This document shows, piece after piece, positions 37,941 to 47,749 of a stretch of 64,000 nucleotides of DNA (positions are counted from its first letter, which is position 1; every line of letters starts with the position of its first letter). The stretch comes from Mesorhizobium loti R88b (GTDB lineage: Bacteria > Pseudomonadota > Alphaproteobacteria > Rhizobiales > Rhizobiaceae). The DNA lies in the NCBI RefSeq assembly GCF_013170845.1, contig NZ_CP033367.1:7007001-7071000 (forward strand), in the 5' to 3' direction. Position numbers and translations under genes: made by a program. Under the pieces are notes generated by a model, which worked only from the letters and a program-made list of their open reading frames with translations, was not told where the DNA came from and did no database searches.

Positions 37941-39803
37941 CTACTTGCTCGCAACCTCTCCGGCGATATTCGTTCCGCTCTTCCGAAATAGAGCGAACTG
38001 TGCCTCATTGCCGAAGAAATAGTTGAAATCGACGGCGTTCTGGCTGCCCGGAATGCGACCCCGGCCCGTGTATTGCCACAGGGTCCAAGGTTCGCCAGGG
38101 CCGATTGCAGCCGCGTTGGCACTGTAGTTTGCGATCCACAGCGGGTAATCCGCGCTGTCGCCAACGATCTCCTTCACGGAAGACGAGACCAGGTAGATGA
38201 GAGGCTTCTTCCCGTAGTAGTCTTCGAGATCGCGCGCCAGCTCGTATATTTTTGCGTGGGCCTTGCTGGCGGTGGAGCCGCAGTTTCCGACAAGGGGGTT
38301 GGGTGCACCGTTGTACCATTCCACGTCTATCGCAATTGGGAGCATGCCTTCGGTTCGCGGAACACGCTCCTTGATGTATGCAAACTGGTCTTGGGCTTCT
38401 TCGCAAAACCGAAAGGTATGGTAGGTGCCGACTGACAAGCCAGCGGCTCGAGCCTTGTCCCATGCGCGCTTGACCAAACCAAACTTCTGGTCTTCCTTGC
38501 TTTGGTCCTCGGGGTTCGAAGGCTTCTGGCCCTCGCTTGCCTTGAAATACACGAAGGATATGCCGGCCTCGCTCTTGATTTTCTCGAAGTCGAAACTGTC
38601 CTTTATGTTTCCCGGCGAGAGATCGATTCCTCGAATTGAGTAGGTCGCAGGCGTGTGGACGACGGTGATGTCGGAGCGACCCTCGATGGACGACCCTGTG
38701 AAAGCAACCTTGTCAAGGTTGAGCCCGATGTTTTGCCCGACCTTGTCGGCCAGGTCTTGTCCGGCAACGAAGCGATACGCGGCACGCTTGCCACCGCTGA
38801 ACTCAATGGTGTCCACCATAAAGGGCGGGTAGGGCTGGCCGGTTTCGGGGTTCTTTCCGCCGAAGAAGTTCCGAGTATTGATCAGAGTTGTGACGTCCCG
38901 CAATGTGGGCGCGTACTGGGTCATGTCTAGGGCGATATTCCCGCCCGGATCCTGCGGTACGAGATCGGCGCTTGCGCCGTGCCAGGTTTCCACGGCTCGG
39001 AACAGATTCGTGAAAAACACGGTGCCGCTGCGATCTTTGAGCTCCCAGGCTTCGATACCGCGCGGAGCGGCCGCCGCGATCCACGCGGCGCTGCCCGGTG
39101 CGAAATCCTCTTCGTGACCGGCGCCGTCCTCGAACACGCTGCCGGAATAGCACGAACCTAGTAGCGCTATACTGGCCTGCGTGTATTGCGATACGTCCTG
39201 GAGAAGCCCGCGCAATTCGGCCAGTGAAAAGCGGTGGTCGTAGTCGAGGTCGCGATCATCGGTTATCTCGGCCAGCGCCAAGGCGCCGGTGCCCCCGCTG
39301 GTCCGCGGCTGCCATCCGTGCCCGTCAAAAATGAACATGAACCTGATCTTTTGGCCAGCGGCAGCTGCCGATTCGAACTTAGGGATATAGTATTCCGTGA
39401 AAATCTTCCTGATCCGATCAGCTGTGGCGTCGCCATTGTTCAGGACGATGGCCTCGTCGAAGCCCTGTCCCGAAATAAACTTGAGGATGGCCGGCTTATC
39501 AGCCTTGATGCCCTCCACCTCGTCTTCATCGACCTGGCCTTTGCGATAGTCCCACACCGAGACCACGAAGGCGTAGCTCCTGATAGCCTTATCTGGCAGG
39601 TCGATTGCCGCCATCGACTCCTTCACCAGCCAATTGACCTTCCTCCCAAGGTCATCTTGCCGGGTGTATGGAAATTCATCGAAGTACTTGCACCAGTCAG
39701 CGTCGGCCACCGATACAGGGTGGTTCTCGCAATCATACGCCGCTGAGGCGTCATCGACGAACGCTCCCAAAAGCAGCGCTACAAGCAAGGCGATCTTGCG
39801 CAT
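37941..39803 (-). CDS. Exported caspase-like peptidase / GH25 muramidase fusion
   Basis: A 620-residue protein. The signal peptide is MRKIALLVALLLGAFVDDASA, with GGGGGACAG before the ATG at 39803. Residues about 70-340 form a caspase-like (C14) domain: His162 in FDGHGW and Cys218 in LLGSCYSGS form the dyad. Residues about 388-605 form a glycoside hydrolase 25 domain: RGIDLSPGN with Asp394, and AIDVEWY with Asp493 and Glu495. A peptidase and a peptidoglycan hydrolase in one secreted chain is an unusual combination. It follows the GH25 gene after 38 bases, so both are likely one operon. Targets are unknown; a role against competing bacteria or in cell-wall turnover is inference. Confidence 0.78.
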   Translation of the reverse strand: MRKIALLVALLLGAFVDDASAAYDCENHPVSVADADWCKYFDEFPYTRQDDLGRKVNWLVKESMAAIDLPDKAIRSYAFVVSVWDYRKGQVDEDEVEGIKADKPAILKFISGQGFDEAIVLNNGDATADRIRKIFTEYYIPKFESAAAAGQKIRFMFIFDGHGWQPRTSGGTGALALAEITDDRDLDYDHRFSLAELRGLLQDVSQYTQASIALLGSCYSGSVFEDGAGHEEDFAPGSAAWIAAAAPRGIEAWELKDRSGTVFFTNLFRAVETWHGASADLVPQDPGGNIALDMTQYAPTLRDVTTLINTRNFFGGKNPETGQPYPPFMVDTIEFSGGKRAAYRFVAGQDLADKVGQNIGLNLDKVAFTGSSIEGRSDITVVHTPATYSIRGIDLSPGNIKDSFDFEKIKSEAGISFVYFKASEGQKPSNPEDQSKEDQKFGLVKRAWDKARAAGLSVGTYHTFRFCEEAQDQFAYIKERVPRTEGMLPIAIDVEWYNGAPNPLVGNCGSTASKAHAKIYELARDLEDYYGKKPLIYLVSSSVKEIVGDSADYPLWIANYSANAAAIGPGEPWTLWQYTGRGRIPGSQNAVDFNYFFGNEAQFALFRKSGTNIAGEVASK

Positions 39804-39841
39804 CTGTCCCCCTGAGCTAGACGAACTTGTTTGCCGGCGGC

Positions 39842-40852
39842 TCAAACTGGGGCAATGCCGAACGTTTTGCGGAAGTCGGCCTCCGTGCCATAAAACACCG
39901 ATGCGTCAACCGTCTTCTTGTAGTCCGGCACCTTTGCGGAAGCGGTATACTGCCAGAGCGCCGCCGGCTTCGACGCATCCGGGAGCACCGGCTTTTCTTG
40001 GATCTTGCGCCGAGGGTTATAGTCGAAGACCCAGAGCGGGTAGTCAGCAAAGTTCTTGAAGCGGTCCAGGGGCAGCGTCTGATCGCTAAACCAGCTCTTT
40101 CCCGTATAGAGAATGGGCGTTCTTCCCAAACGGCTCTTCAAGGTCTCGAGGCACTCCAGCGCGACTTCCTGGATATGATCCGCACCCTTGCCGGCCCAGT
40201 GGTCCGTCTTTCCCGTGCTCTTGTAGACGTCCCACTCGAGGTCGACGCCGGGGGCCATGTCCTCAGGGCCGAGACCGTGGGGGTCGGCATTTTCGAGGCA
40301 TTGAATAAACCAATCCGCCTGCTGCTTGCCCTTGGCTCCGTAAGCCAGGAAATGATATGGACCGCGATAGACTTTGGCATCTCCCGTCAGGCTGCCGCAG
40401 CGTTTCCAAAAATCCGGGAATCTTTTATCCCTGATGTCGTGCCGCTGGCTTGTCTTCATTTGCACGAAACGAACTTGCTGGCTACGCAACTCGTTGAACG
40501 AGAAGTTCGGATCCGTGTAGTGACTGATGTCGATGCCGAACATCATGTCTGCGGGCCGAGGCGTTTTTGGATCGGTCACGCACTCATTCCGGGCGTTGAC
40601 CTTGCAGTCATACAGGGCGTCGTCAGGGAAACTGAATTTCGCTGGGATCGCGAGTGTCCCACCGTTGGCAGGATTTGCCGCATCCCAAGGTTTGACGAGG
40701 TATTCGTTGAATATCTCACTTCTGGTCAAATCGTCAGTCGGCAGCTGGCCCGCCGGGGCCTTCTTTGCCAGCGAATTGTTTGTTCCGACATAGATTGCCG
40801 AAGCCAAGGTGGATAACAAAACAGAGCGGCGATTCAGTCTAACGGCACACAT
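39842..40852 (-). CDS. Exported GH25 (lysozyme-like) protein
   Basis: A 336-residue protein. The N-terminus LNRRSVLLSTLASAIYV resembles a twin-arginine signal. The GH25 domain begins at FGIDISHYTD (Asp108). The acidic pair is Asp204 and Glu206 in GVDLEW, and PLWVFDY and ALWQYT close the barrel. This is the usual fold of N-acetylmuramidases. The ATG at 40852 is preceded by GGGGGA at seven bases. It is the first gene of a two-gene unit with the caspase-GH25 fusion. Confidence 0.8.
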   Translation of the reverse strand: MCAVRLNRRSVLLSTLASAIYVGTNNSLAKKAPAGQLPTDDLTRSEIFNEYLVKPWDAANPANGGTLAIPAKFSFPDDALYDCKVNARNECVTDPKTPRPADMMFGIDISHYTDPNFSFNELRSQQVRFVQMKTSQRHDIRDKRFPDFWKRCGSLTGDAKVYRGPYHFLAYGAKGKQQADWFIQCLENADPHGLGPEDMAPGVDLEWDVYKSTGKTDHWAGKGADHIQEVALECLETLKSRLGRTPILYTGKSWFSDQTLPLDRFKNFADYPLWVFDYNPRRKIQEKPVLPDASKPAALWQYTASAKVPDYKKTVDASVFYGTEADFRKTFGIAPV

Positions 40853-41295
40853 TTCTTCATCCCCCAAATGTAAATGGAACCTGCGGGTAGAATGAACTAT
40901 CTGATCCGCTTTGCATACGGGCCTTATGCCCCAAGAAGGTCGTCCGCGCCGGGCCGGGTGTGAAAAAGCGGTTCCCGGACAGGGCAGGAACCAACTGAAA
41001 AGGCTAGCGATTTGGCTGTGAATATAGGAGATGATAGAAGCTCAGCACATGTCGTATTCACGAAAATGTGACCCATGCAGAGACTTCGGAGGCGATCAAG
41101 TTGCTGGCCCCAATTGCCGCCCGTAAGCATTGCGGCCCGAAAGACAAGTTGCAGCCGCCTTGCGGCGCGACTGGCCATGTTAAAATCGTATGACTGATCG
41201 CCAAAATGTTTGGGGATTATGTTGAATTACAGTCCTTTTCTATAGAAATAACGATATGTTCCCACTTTGCAGAAACTGCGATGGGGGGAACCAAC
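40853..41295. other. Divergent intergenic region
   Basis: About 440 bases between two divergent genes. It presumably holds both promoters. I see no convincing gene or clear promoter motif. Confidence 0.4.
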
Positions 41296-43080
41296 GTGCC
41301 GACGCCGCCGCCCGATCTAGCCGGACTCGCTCGATACCCCAAGATGACGGGTTGGTTCAGTCCAGGGCTCTTGCTGCGACTGTTGTGGCGCGTCGTCCTC
41401 TCGGATCTTTTCGGCCAATACGCGGACAGGCGGCTTATCGTGGCGGCCCTCGACACGGTGCCCGAGGACGAACTCGTGAAGCGGGCTAGGCAATTTTTGC
41501 CGGGGCAAGACAACCAGGAAGTTTGGAACTTCGGTCCCGATAGCGACGGAGCTGTTTGGGTCGACTTCGTGGCCGATTTGGGAGACGGGTTCGATGCGAC
41601 CTACGCGATCGCGTCGCTAATTAGCCAGGAGAAATTAACCGTCGGCGGACAGCAGACGAGGCGCGGGCAACTCCTGGTCATGGGAGGCGATGAAGTTTAT
41701 CCACGTGCCGCCTCCGAAACCTATCAGAAGCAACTCCGCGATCCGTATGACTGGGCCTTTCCAGACCCTAATCCGGGGCTGCTCAAGGGGCCGCCGGTCT
41801 ACGCAGTACCAGGCAATCATGACTGGTATGACGGTCTCGTTCTGTTTCTTGCCCTGTTCTGCCGCAAGGACCACATGCACCTTGGTGGCTGGCGCACACA
41901 TCAGCGCCGGAGCTATTTTGCCGTGCAATTGACGGATCAGTGGTGGTTGTGGGCGATCGATGCCCAGCTCGTGGACGATGTCGATCAACCCCAGAAAGAG
42001 TACTTCCTCGAAATAGCCAAGGCGATGCCTGACAACGCGAAAATCATTCTCTGCGGGCCGGAGCCGGGATGGCTCTATACGGGCAAGGCTGGGAACAGGG
42101 CGCTTAGAGTCATGAGCTACATTGGATCGATCGCCTTGAAGCAGCGCCGTGGGCTGACAATTCCGCTGGTGCTGTCCGGCGACACCCATCACTACAGCCG
42201 ATACGTCGCTGACGACGGCAGCGCGCAGTTCGTGACGTCGGGCGGCGGCGGGGCCTTCCTTCATCCCACGCATCAGGTCGAGCCGAGCGTTAATCTCGAC
42301 CGGGTCAGTGATGGGTATTCCTGGCTGAGCGGGCAAATCAAGGGGCTCCGCCTCGGCGCGAATGAACAGGGCAGGGAGGCGGTCTATCCCTCGAAGGCGG
42401 ACAGCCTGTCGATGCTGCGAGGCAACTTTGTGTTCGTTGCTTACAATCCGGCATTCGCGCTCGTCCTGGGATCTGCCTATTGGCTAATATCGCTCATGGG
42501 GAAAGCGCTGACCTATGACATCTACTATATCGCCCCTATTCTGCTGGTCGCAGGTTTCTGGGGATACACAAAGAACCAGGAAGGTGGTGGCGCCAAAACG
42601 GGGCTGGTGTCGTTGGCGAACGGAATTGTACACAGTCTCTGCGTCGCGGCAACCGTAACTCTGGTCGCTTGGTTCAATGGCCGCTTTGGCGGACTGGGCG
42701 GGTGGCCTCGGACGTCCTTCCTGCTGACCGCTGCCGAGACGATCCTGATCGGCGGCTTGGTGGGTGGCTCGCTATTTGGCGCCTATCTCTACGTGACGTC
42801 GCGTTGGCTCAACATGAACCACAACGACGCCTTCAGCTCCATGCGGCGCGACAGCCACCGCCATTTTCTGAGGATGAGGATCAAGGGGGATACTGTTACC
42901 GTCTTCCCGGTTGGACTCACGGATGTTCCGAAACGGAGAGATTGGCGGCTTAATTCCGAGAAGCTGGGAAATCCGGCGCCAGTCTACACGCCGCAATCAG
43001 CGCTCAAGCCGCAACTGATCGAGCAGCCATTCTCAGTTGGAGCCACACCGGCTCAAAACGATACGGACAGCCTAGCATAG
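41296..43080 (+). CDS. Membrane metallophosphoesterase
   Basis: A 594-residue calcineurin-like phosphoesterase. The metal-binding motifs, counted from the GTG start, are GGDEVYP (130-136), GNHD (173-176) and SGDTHHYSRY (294-303). The C-terminal half holds several transmembrane helices (about 395-550: FALVLGSAYWLISL, YYIAPILLVAGFWGY, a region with IVHSLCVAATVTLVAW, and TILIGGLVGGSLFGAYLYV), then a soluble tail. The GTG at 41296 follows GGGGGG at seven bases and is preferred; ATG 41281 contains that G run and is less likely. The substrate may be a phospholipid, nucleotide or phosphoprotein; it cannot be told. Confidence 0.75.
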   Translation: MPTPPPDLAGLARYPKMTGWFSPGLLLRLLWRVVLSDLFGQYADRRLIVAALDTVPEDELVKRARQFLPGQDNQEVWNFGPDSDGAVWVDFVADLGDGFDATYAIASLISQEKLTVGGQQTRRGQLLVMGGDEVYPRAASETYQKQLRDPYDWAFPDPNPGLLKGPPVYAVPGNHDWYDGLVLFLALFCRKDHMHLGGWRTHQRRSYFAVQLTDQWWLWAIDAQLVDDVDQPQKEYFLEIAKAMPDNAKIILCGPEPGWLYTGKAGNRALRVMSYIGSIALKQRRGLTIPLVLSGDTHHYSRYVADDGSAQFVTSGGGGAFLHPTHQVEPSVNLDRVSDGYSWLSGQIKGLRLGANEQGREAVYPSKADSLSMLRGNFVFVAYNPAFALVLGSAYWLISLMGKALTYDIYYIAPILLVAGFWGYTKNQEGGGAKTGLVSLANGIVHSLCVAATVTLVAWFNGRFGGLGGWPRTSFLLTAAETILIGGLVGGSLFGAYLYVTSRWLNMNHNDAFSSMRRDSHRHFLRMRIKGDTVTVFPVGLTDVPKRRDWRLNSEKLGNPAPVYTPQSALKPQLIEQPFSVGATPAQNDTDSLA

Positions 43081-43116
43081 GTCTAGACACGCTCCATTGG
43101 CCGTATTGAGCAGGAT

Positions 43117-43139
43117 AACACCTGATGGCAATGGGTGTT
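43117..43139 (+). terminator. Possible intrinsic terminator
   Basis: AACACC and GGTGTT pair around an 11-base loop 37 bases after the phosphoesterase stop, with TTT at the 3' side. The stem is short, so confidence is modest. Confidence 0.45.
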
Positions 43140-43262
43140 TCATACAAGCTAATATATCACAGTGAAAAGTCAAATTTGTACAAGTGTAATTACGGCACTT
43201 AGAAAATTAATCAAAACCAATAGGTTGTGAAAAATTGGTTCTATAATAAATGTAGGGACACC

Positions 43263-44060
43263 TCATTTCAATGTTTTAATATTTAGTGCCGCCGCAATGC
43301 AAGCGGTGTCCGACGGATCAGCTGCCAGCGAGCGCGACAAATCATAGGTCCCATCACCGCCGGGTGTTCCTTTTATAATCGCAAGTTTCTGTTTTTGCAG
43401 ATACTGAGTGGCTATGCAGCGAGACGTGATGAGGCCTGTTGGATTGTCGTCAGAGTCGTAGCTTACCGCCGCCACAGGCGCAGGTAACTCAACCGACCAT
43501 AGTGCGCTGCTGAGGTTCTTCAGCCAATCGGCCATGCTGTAAGATCCATAGAACCCAGGGTAAAATTTCCGGCTTTTCACCGCTTTGATCCAATTGTTGA
43601 GGTAGGGGGAAAGCTGCAGTTCCCCTGCCGGCTTTTCGATGTCCAGGTACACAACAGAACCTTGACCGAAGCCAACGTCCGTCATGAATTGCGCCGCCTC
43701 CAGTCCATGCTTTATGCCGAGCTCCGGCTTCGAAACCATCAGGCTGAGATCTCCGCCGATGTACGTGGGAAAAAAGCCCCAGCCGCTCATAGCCAGATCA
43801 GATCGCCGATCATAGGTCCAGGTGAGGTCGGGCGTACCGCGGACATGGTTGAGATAGAAGCCGACAATATCGAATTTGAGCTGCTCGCGGAGCTGTTTGA
43901 TGGCGTCGTCGCCCGGGTATGAGTAGCAGTCGACTGCGCTGTAAGTTCGCGGAGTTTTATCGTCTGCTCGTGCAGTGGGGACGTTGCCCGATGGCAACAG
44001 CAGCGATGAAGCCGCTGACGCAGAAGCTGAGAGGAATGCTCGTCTGGAAAGGCGTCCCAT
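43263..44060 (-). CDS. Tat-exported DUF1906 (glycoside-hydrolase-like) protein
   Basis: A 265-residue protein with a typical twin-arginine signal, SRRAFLSASASAASSLLLP, followed by a DUF1906 (Rv2525c-like) domain that resembles a GH25 barrel: SAVDCYSYPG, FYLNHVRGT, PTYIGG, VYLDIEKPAGE and GFYGSYSMADW. Members of this family are thought to bind or cleave cell-wall glycans. It is another exported wall-directed candidate in the same cluster, convergent with the phosphoesterase gene across an AT-rich gap of 180 bases. No strong ribosome site is seen. Confidence 0.72.
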   Translation of the reverse strand: MGRLSRRAFLSASASAASSLLLPSGNVPTARADDKTPRTYSAVDCYSYPGDDAIKQLREQLKFDIVGFYLNHVRGTPDLTWTYDRRSDLAMSGWGFFPTYIGGDLSLMVSKPELGIKHGLEAAQFMTDVGFGQGSVVYLDIEKPAGELQLSPYLNNWIKAVKSRKFYPGFYGSYSMADWLKNLSSALWSVELPAPVAAVSYDSDDNPTGLITSRCIATQYLQKQKLAIIKGTPGGDGTYDLSRSLAADPSDTACIAAALNIKTLK

Positions 44061-44252
44061 GGTTCGTCACTTCGCCCTTACTGGCCGGTCCTCTGGCATT
44101 GTTGTTGCTTGGATTAAATATTGCTATCGAAAGGTCTTGCCTCGCAAGTGCGTTAGTGTGAAAATATCGATACTCTCTAACTATTTGATAATATTCGTAT
44201 AATATCCATTATGTTAAATCGGGATGCGAGAAGCGACCCACAAAGGTGAACC

Positions 44253-45368
44253 GTGAGTGACGTGAACATGCTTCGGGACCCTACGATCGCACTCCACGGT
44301 TTGGTCAAGGCTGATGACGCTTATGCCGTTTACTACGATGAAACGAACAACATCCGCCGACTGCATGTCCGCGCAGACGGTCTCAACGAGCGAGACCCAA
44401 AATGTTTCGTCATTGCCGGTGTTGCACACCGAGGACCGCCTCGGCCGATATCACTGGAGGCTCTTCGGTCGGAGCTTAGGATCCAAGCCAGCGCCAAAGA
44501 GATCAAACTGAAGCACATCGCCACTGGTAGCTTTCTGGAGGCGCTCACCTCGCCAAAGATGGAGGCCTTCTTAGCTTGGCTGTCAGCCCAGGATTTGTAC
44601 ACGCACTTCACCGTCCTCGACCCGCTGTACTGGTCGATCGTCGACATCATTGACTCGATCCTCGCTGAAGCCGGCGAAAATGCTCTCCTACCTTGGAACC
44701 AAGCCCTCAAGAACGACCTCTATACGGTCTTGCGACACGACTATGAGACCACCGTCGACATGTTCCGCCGCTACACCTACCCGGACGTGGGCAGAGCCCG
44801 GCGCCGGGAGTTTGTCAACGAGCTCCTGGATCTGTTGACGCATCGCGCAAACCTTCTCCCGCCTCTGCGACGAAACATGCTGAAGGGCGTCCTGCAAATC
44901 GCCACCCGTCTTGACGCCCTGCCCTTCCTCGAAGACGAGACGCCAAATGTCCTGATCGAGGGTTTTGGTCCGTTCTATCTAGAGCGCATTGCCATGCTCA
45001 AAAACTCGACCCACATTCTCGACGACGAATACGGAGTCGAGCCCTATCTCTCCGGACTGGGGCTCACGAACGGGGCCAAGCCCTTGGCGAACTACCGGTT
45101 CGCGTCATCCCATGACGAGCCGGGCATTCAATTGTCTGACGTCGTTGCTGGTCTCCTTGGAAAGTTCTTCACCTACGTCTGCGTCACGGCCGGCGAGGAG
45201 CTTGTTCAGGACCGTCAGAATCTCTCTGCTCAGCAGACCCGCACGCTGGAACGTTTGGCTGCGCTTATGGAACAGTCAGTTGAAGAGAACGCAGTATTTG
45301 CCCACTACATCTTGAGCGAGCGTGACAGGCACGGGGCAGCGTTCTTCCTGGATAGAACGGGTTCATGA
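44253..45368 (+). CDS. DUF3800 domain protein
   Basis: A 371-residue protein with the DUF3800 start AVYYDETNN (Asp-Glu near residue 30), AEIK/KH-type segments (SAKEIKLKHIATG) and a late acidic ISLxD-like site (GIQLSDVVAGLLGKF). DUF3800 is RNase H-like and frequent in phage, plasmid and defence islands; its biochemical role is not established. The GTG at 44253 follows AAAGGTG. There is no signal peptide, unlike most genes around it. Confidence 0.7.
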   Translation: MSDVNMLRDPTIALHGLVKADDAYAVYYDETNNIRRLHVRADGLNERDPKCFVIAGVAHRGPPRPISLEALRSELRIQASAKEIKLKHIATGSFLEALTSPKMEAFLAWLSAQDLYTHFTVLDPLYWSIVDIIDSILAEAGENALLPWNQALKNDLYTVLRHDYETTVDMFRRYTYPDVGRARRREFVNELLDLLTHRANLLPPLRRNMLKGVLQIATRLDALPFLEDETPNVLIEGFGPFYLERIAMLKNSTHILDDEYGVEPYLSGLGLTNGAKPLANYRFASSHDEPGIQLSDVVAGLLGKFFTYVCVTAGEELVQDRQNLSAQQTRTLERLAALMEQSVEENAVFAHYILSERDRHGAAFFLDRTGS

Positions 45369-45477
45369 GGGCTACGCGAACGCACTATGCGGCCGAGGTG
45401 GGTTACGACGCCGCAGTCAGGGGTAAATGATTGATCATCGACGCCTCCGAACGGCGTGTCTCTACGGGAGGAAAACC

Positions 45478-46407
45478 ATGAAAGTCAGAGAAATTATTGC
45501 GGCGGCGGTGGTCCTGGCGTCCCCCACGCACGCCTTCGCGTGGGGTCAGGAAGGTCACGCGGCCGTTGCCGAGATCGCGCAGCACCGCCTCACCTCATCG
45601 GCTAGTGATGTCGTTCAGCGGCTCTTGCGGGCGCATTTGGGGCTGACAGGTCAGCAGGTCGTCTCGATGGCGTCGATTGCCAGCTGGGCTGACGACTATC
45701 GGGCAGACGGACACAAGGATACCAGCAACTGGCATTTTGTTGACATCCCGCTGGCGTCGCTGCCCGGAGGATCGAGCGCTACAACCGACTATGATGCGAT
45801 ACGTGATTGTGCCGATGACGCCACCTATGGAAGCTGCCTTCTAAAGGCCCTGCCCGCCCAGGAAGCGATATTGTCGGATGCAACAAAGGATGATGAATCC
45901 CGGTGGAAGGCCTTGGCGTTTGTGATCCACCTGACGGGCGACTTGGCCCAGCCCCTGCATTGCGTTCAACGCGTTGATGGGAGCCAGAAAGACCAGGGAG
46001 GAAACACCCTGACGGTGACCTTCAACGTCACCCGGCCCGCGCCCGACAACTCGACTTTTAGGGATTTCACGACCTTCCATTCTGTCTGGGACACCGACCT
46101 CATTACATTCAAATACTACGACTGGGGGCTGGCGGCCGCCGAGGCCGAGAAGCTGCTTCCGACCCTCGCGGCCGACCTGCTGGCCGACGACACACCGGAG
46201 AAATGGCTTGCCGAATGTCACCGCCAAGCCGAGGCTGCGTATCAGGCCTTGCCGGCAGGAACCCCGTTAAAGTCGGATATTGGTCATCCCGTGATTCTGG
46301 ATCAGGCGTATTTTGAAAAGTTCCATCCTGTAGTCACGCAGCAACTGGCTTTAGGCGGCCTGCATCTGGCTGCGGAACTGAATGAGGCGCTTAAGGGCGG
46401 AAAGTAA
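45478..46407 (+). CDS. Secreted S1/P1-type nuclease
   Basis: A 309-residue zinc-dependent single-strand nuclease or 3'-nucleotidase. The signal peptide (MKVREIIAAAVVLASPTHAFA) would be cut just before Trp22, so the mature protein begins WGQEGH, where the N-terminal Trp and His bind zinc as in P1 nuclease. Further zinc ligands lie in ASIASWADDYR, NWHFVDIP, FVIHLTGDLAQPLHC and FHSVWDTDL. GGGAGG precedes the ATG at 45478; the longer frame upstream is not needed. It probably degrades extracellular nucleic acid for phosphate or competition. Confidence 0.88.
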   Translation: MKVREIIAAAVVLASPTHAFAWGQEGHAAVAEIAQHRLTSSASDVVQRLLRAHLGLTGQQVVSMASIASWADDYRADGHKDTSNWHFVDIPLASLPGGSSATTDYDAIRDCADDATYGSCLLKALPAQEAILSDATKDDESRWKALAFVIHLTGDLAQPLHCVQRVDGSQKDQGGNTLTVTFNVTRPAPDNSTFRDFTTFHSVWDTDLITFKYYDWGLAAAEAEKLLPTLAADLLADDTPEKWLAECHRQAEAAYQALPAGTPLKSDIGHPVILDQAYFEKFHPVVTQQLALGGLHLAAELNEALKGGK

Positions 46408-46539
46408 GGGTTATCCCGCCCTCGCCTCTCGACTCAAGCAATGCGCACGACGATCTTCGGATCGGCGGCAAGGACCGACTGCGTAATCCCAGACGGTCAG
46501 CTCCGATCCTCTTTGCCCATTGCAGCAGATGTTGCGGTC

Positions 46540-47110
46540 GGTAGGAGATGTCGGCCCGCCAGCGAGCCATTGGAACGCGGGCACCGATGATGGTCCCCGT
46601 TGCACCCAACGACCGTTGGTCACTGGACTTCGGGTCGGATCAGCTGACCGATGGCCGTCGCTTCCGGATATTGACCGTCGTCGACGACTGCACGCGCCGG
46701 TGCCCAGGGTTGGTCGCGGATACGTCTCTGTCCGGCGTGAGGGTTGCCCACGAACTCGATCGGTTCATGATCGAACGCGGCAAGCCGAAGATGGTGGTCA
46801 GTGACAATGGCAGCGAACTGACCAGCAATGCGATCCCTGCCTGGGCCAATGCAAGCCGCGTGGACTGACATTATATCACGCCGGGCAAGCCAATGCAGAA
46901 CGGCTTCATCGACAGCTTCAACGGTCGCCTCCATGACGAACTGCTGAACGAGATGCTGTTCACCTCATTGGCACAGGCTCGCGCGGTCTTGGCCAGTTGG
47001 CGGGCAGGTTACAACTTCAATAGCCCACATTCGCGGCTCGGATGGCAGACCCCTTCGAGTTCGCCCACACCTTCCCCCCGCGACGGGACGCAGCGCTGCG
47101 CACGATGATC
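46540..47110 (+). pseudogene. IS3-family OrfB remnant
   Basis: The 5' third is missing. The frame gives RAIGTRAPMMVP, DRWSLDFGSDQLTDGRRFRILTVVDDCTR and VSDNGSELTSN, then a TGA at 46866 (a Trp codon in relatives), then [24 protein letters not shown]. The third catalytic acid position is Asp where relatives have Glu. No ends or orfA were found. It is related to, but not the same as, the host element at 22.9 kb. Confidence 0.8.
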
Positions 47111-47187
47111 AGCTCCGCGCCTGTGCCCGTCGTTCAAACCGCCCAATAGGGCAACGTCATTGCGTCCCATTCGCCGCTTTGAAACGC

Positions 47188-47203
47188 AAAAACCGCCCCG
47201 GTT
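47188..47203 (-). terminator. Intrinsic terminator downstream of tRNA fragment
   Basis: Read on the minus strand: AACCG, loop GGG, CGGTT, then TTT. It stands about 32 bases after the CCA end of the tRNA fragment, as tRNA terminators normally do. Confidence 0.6.
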
Positions 47204-47235
47204 AGACCAGGACGCTTATTGATTTATGATGAAAT

Positions 47236-47262
47236 TGGTTGCGGGGCCAGGATTTGAATCTG
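47236..47262 (-). other. tRNA 3'-end fragment, candidate att site
   Basis: On the minus strand the sequence reads GATTCAAATCC-TGG-CCCCGCAACCA: a T-loop (TTCAAAT), the 3' acceptor strand and CCA, most like an initiator-type tRNA-Met. The 5' half of the tRNA is absent. With an integrase gene 490 bases away this looks like an attachment site duplicated by island integration. A hairpin, GACTTCGC-TT-GCGAAGTC (47265-47282), follows directly. Confidence 0.6.
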
Positions 47263-47282
47263 CTGACTTCGCTTGCGAAGTC

Positions 47283-47749
47283 CCTTCAATAGACGAACTC
47301 GGTTGCAGCGCTGTATTGGCGGTAGCGCTCTCCCGACTCGACCCCCCGCATCATGGGATGTCATTGAGGGGGACGAACTGGGCCACCCCAAGTAGCAACC
47401 GCTATCGGCTTGTGAGATAAGGTGCAGGTATGCCGGCGTCGTAGCGTGCAGAGCGAGGTTTGGGAACCAAACTAATCCACAGAAATATTTAGTTGGTACT
47501 TCTGTTGGCACGCAGGGACGATGTTGGAGGCCAAACATTTGTAAACAAAGTCAAATTTGTTTCTCTTGGATTCCGCCTCTGGGCACCATTTCACTTTCCC
47601 ATTGCTTCTCACGACGTCTCACCAGCCAATACAAATCAATAACTTAGCCTAGTTTGGCGGGTTATGGTGACCCACCGCGTACCGTTGCAATTCATCGGTT
47701 TGTGGGTAACGATTTAGGCGTTACCCATTAGCCGGGAGGTCCGTTACCC
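47283..47749. other. Spacer between att candidate and integrase
   Basis: About 470 bases with no supported gene. It probably contains the integrase promoter and arm-type binding sites. Confidence 0.4.
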
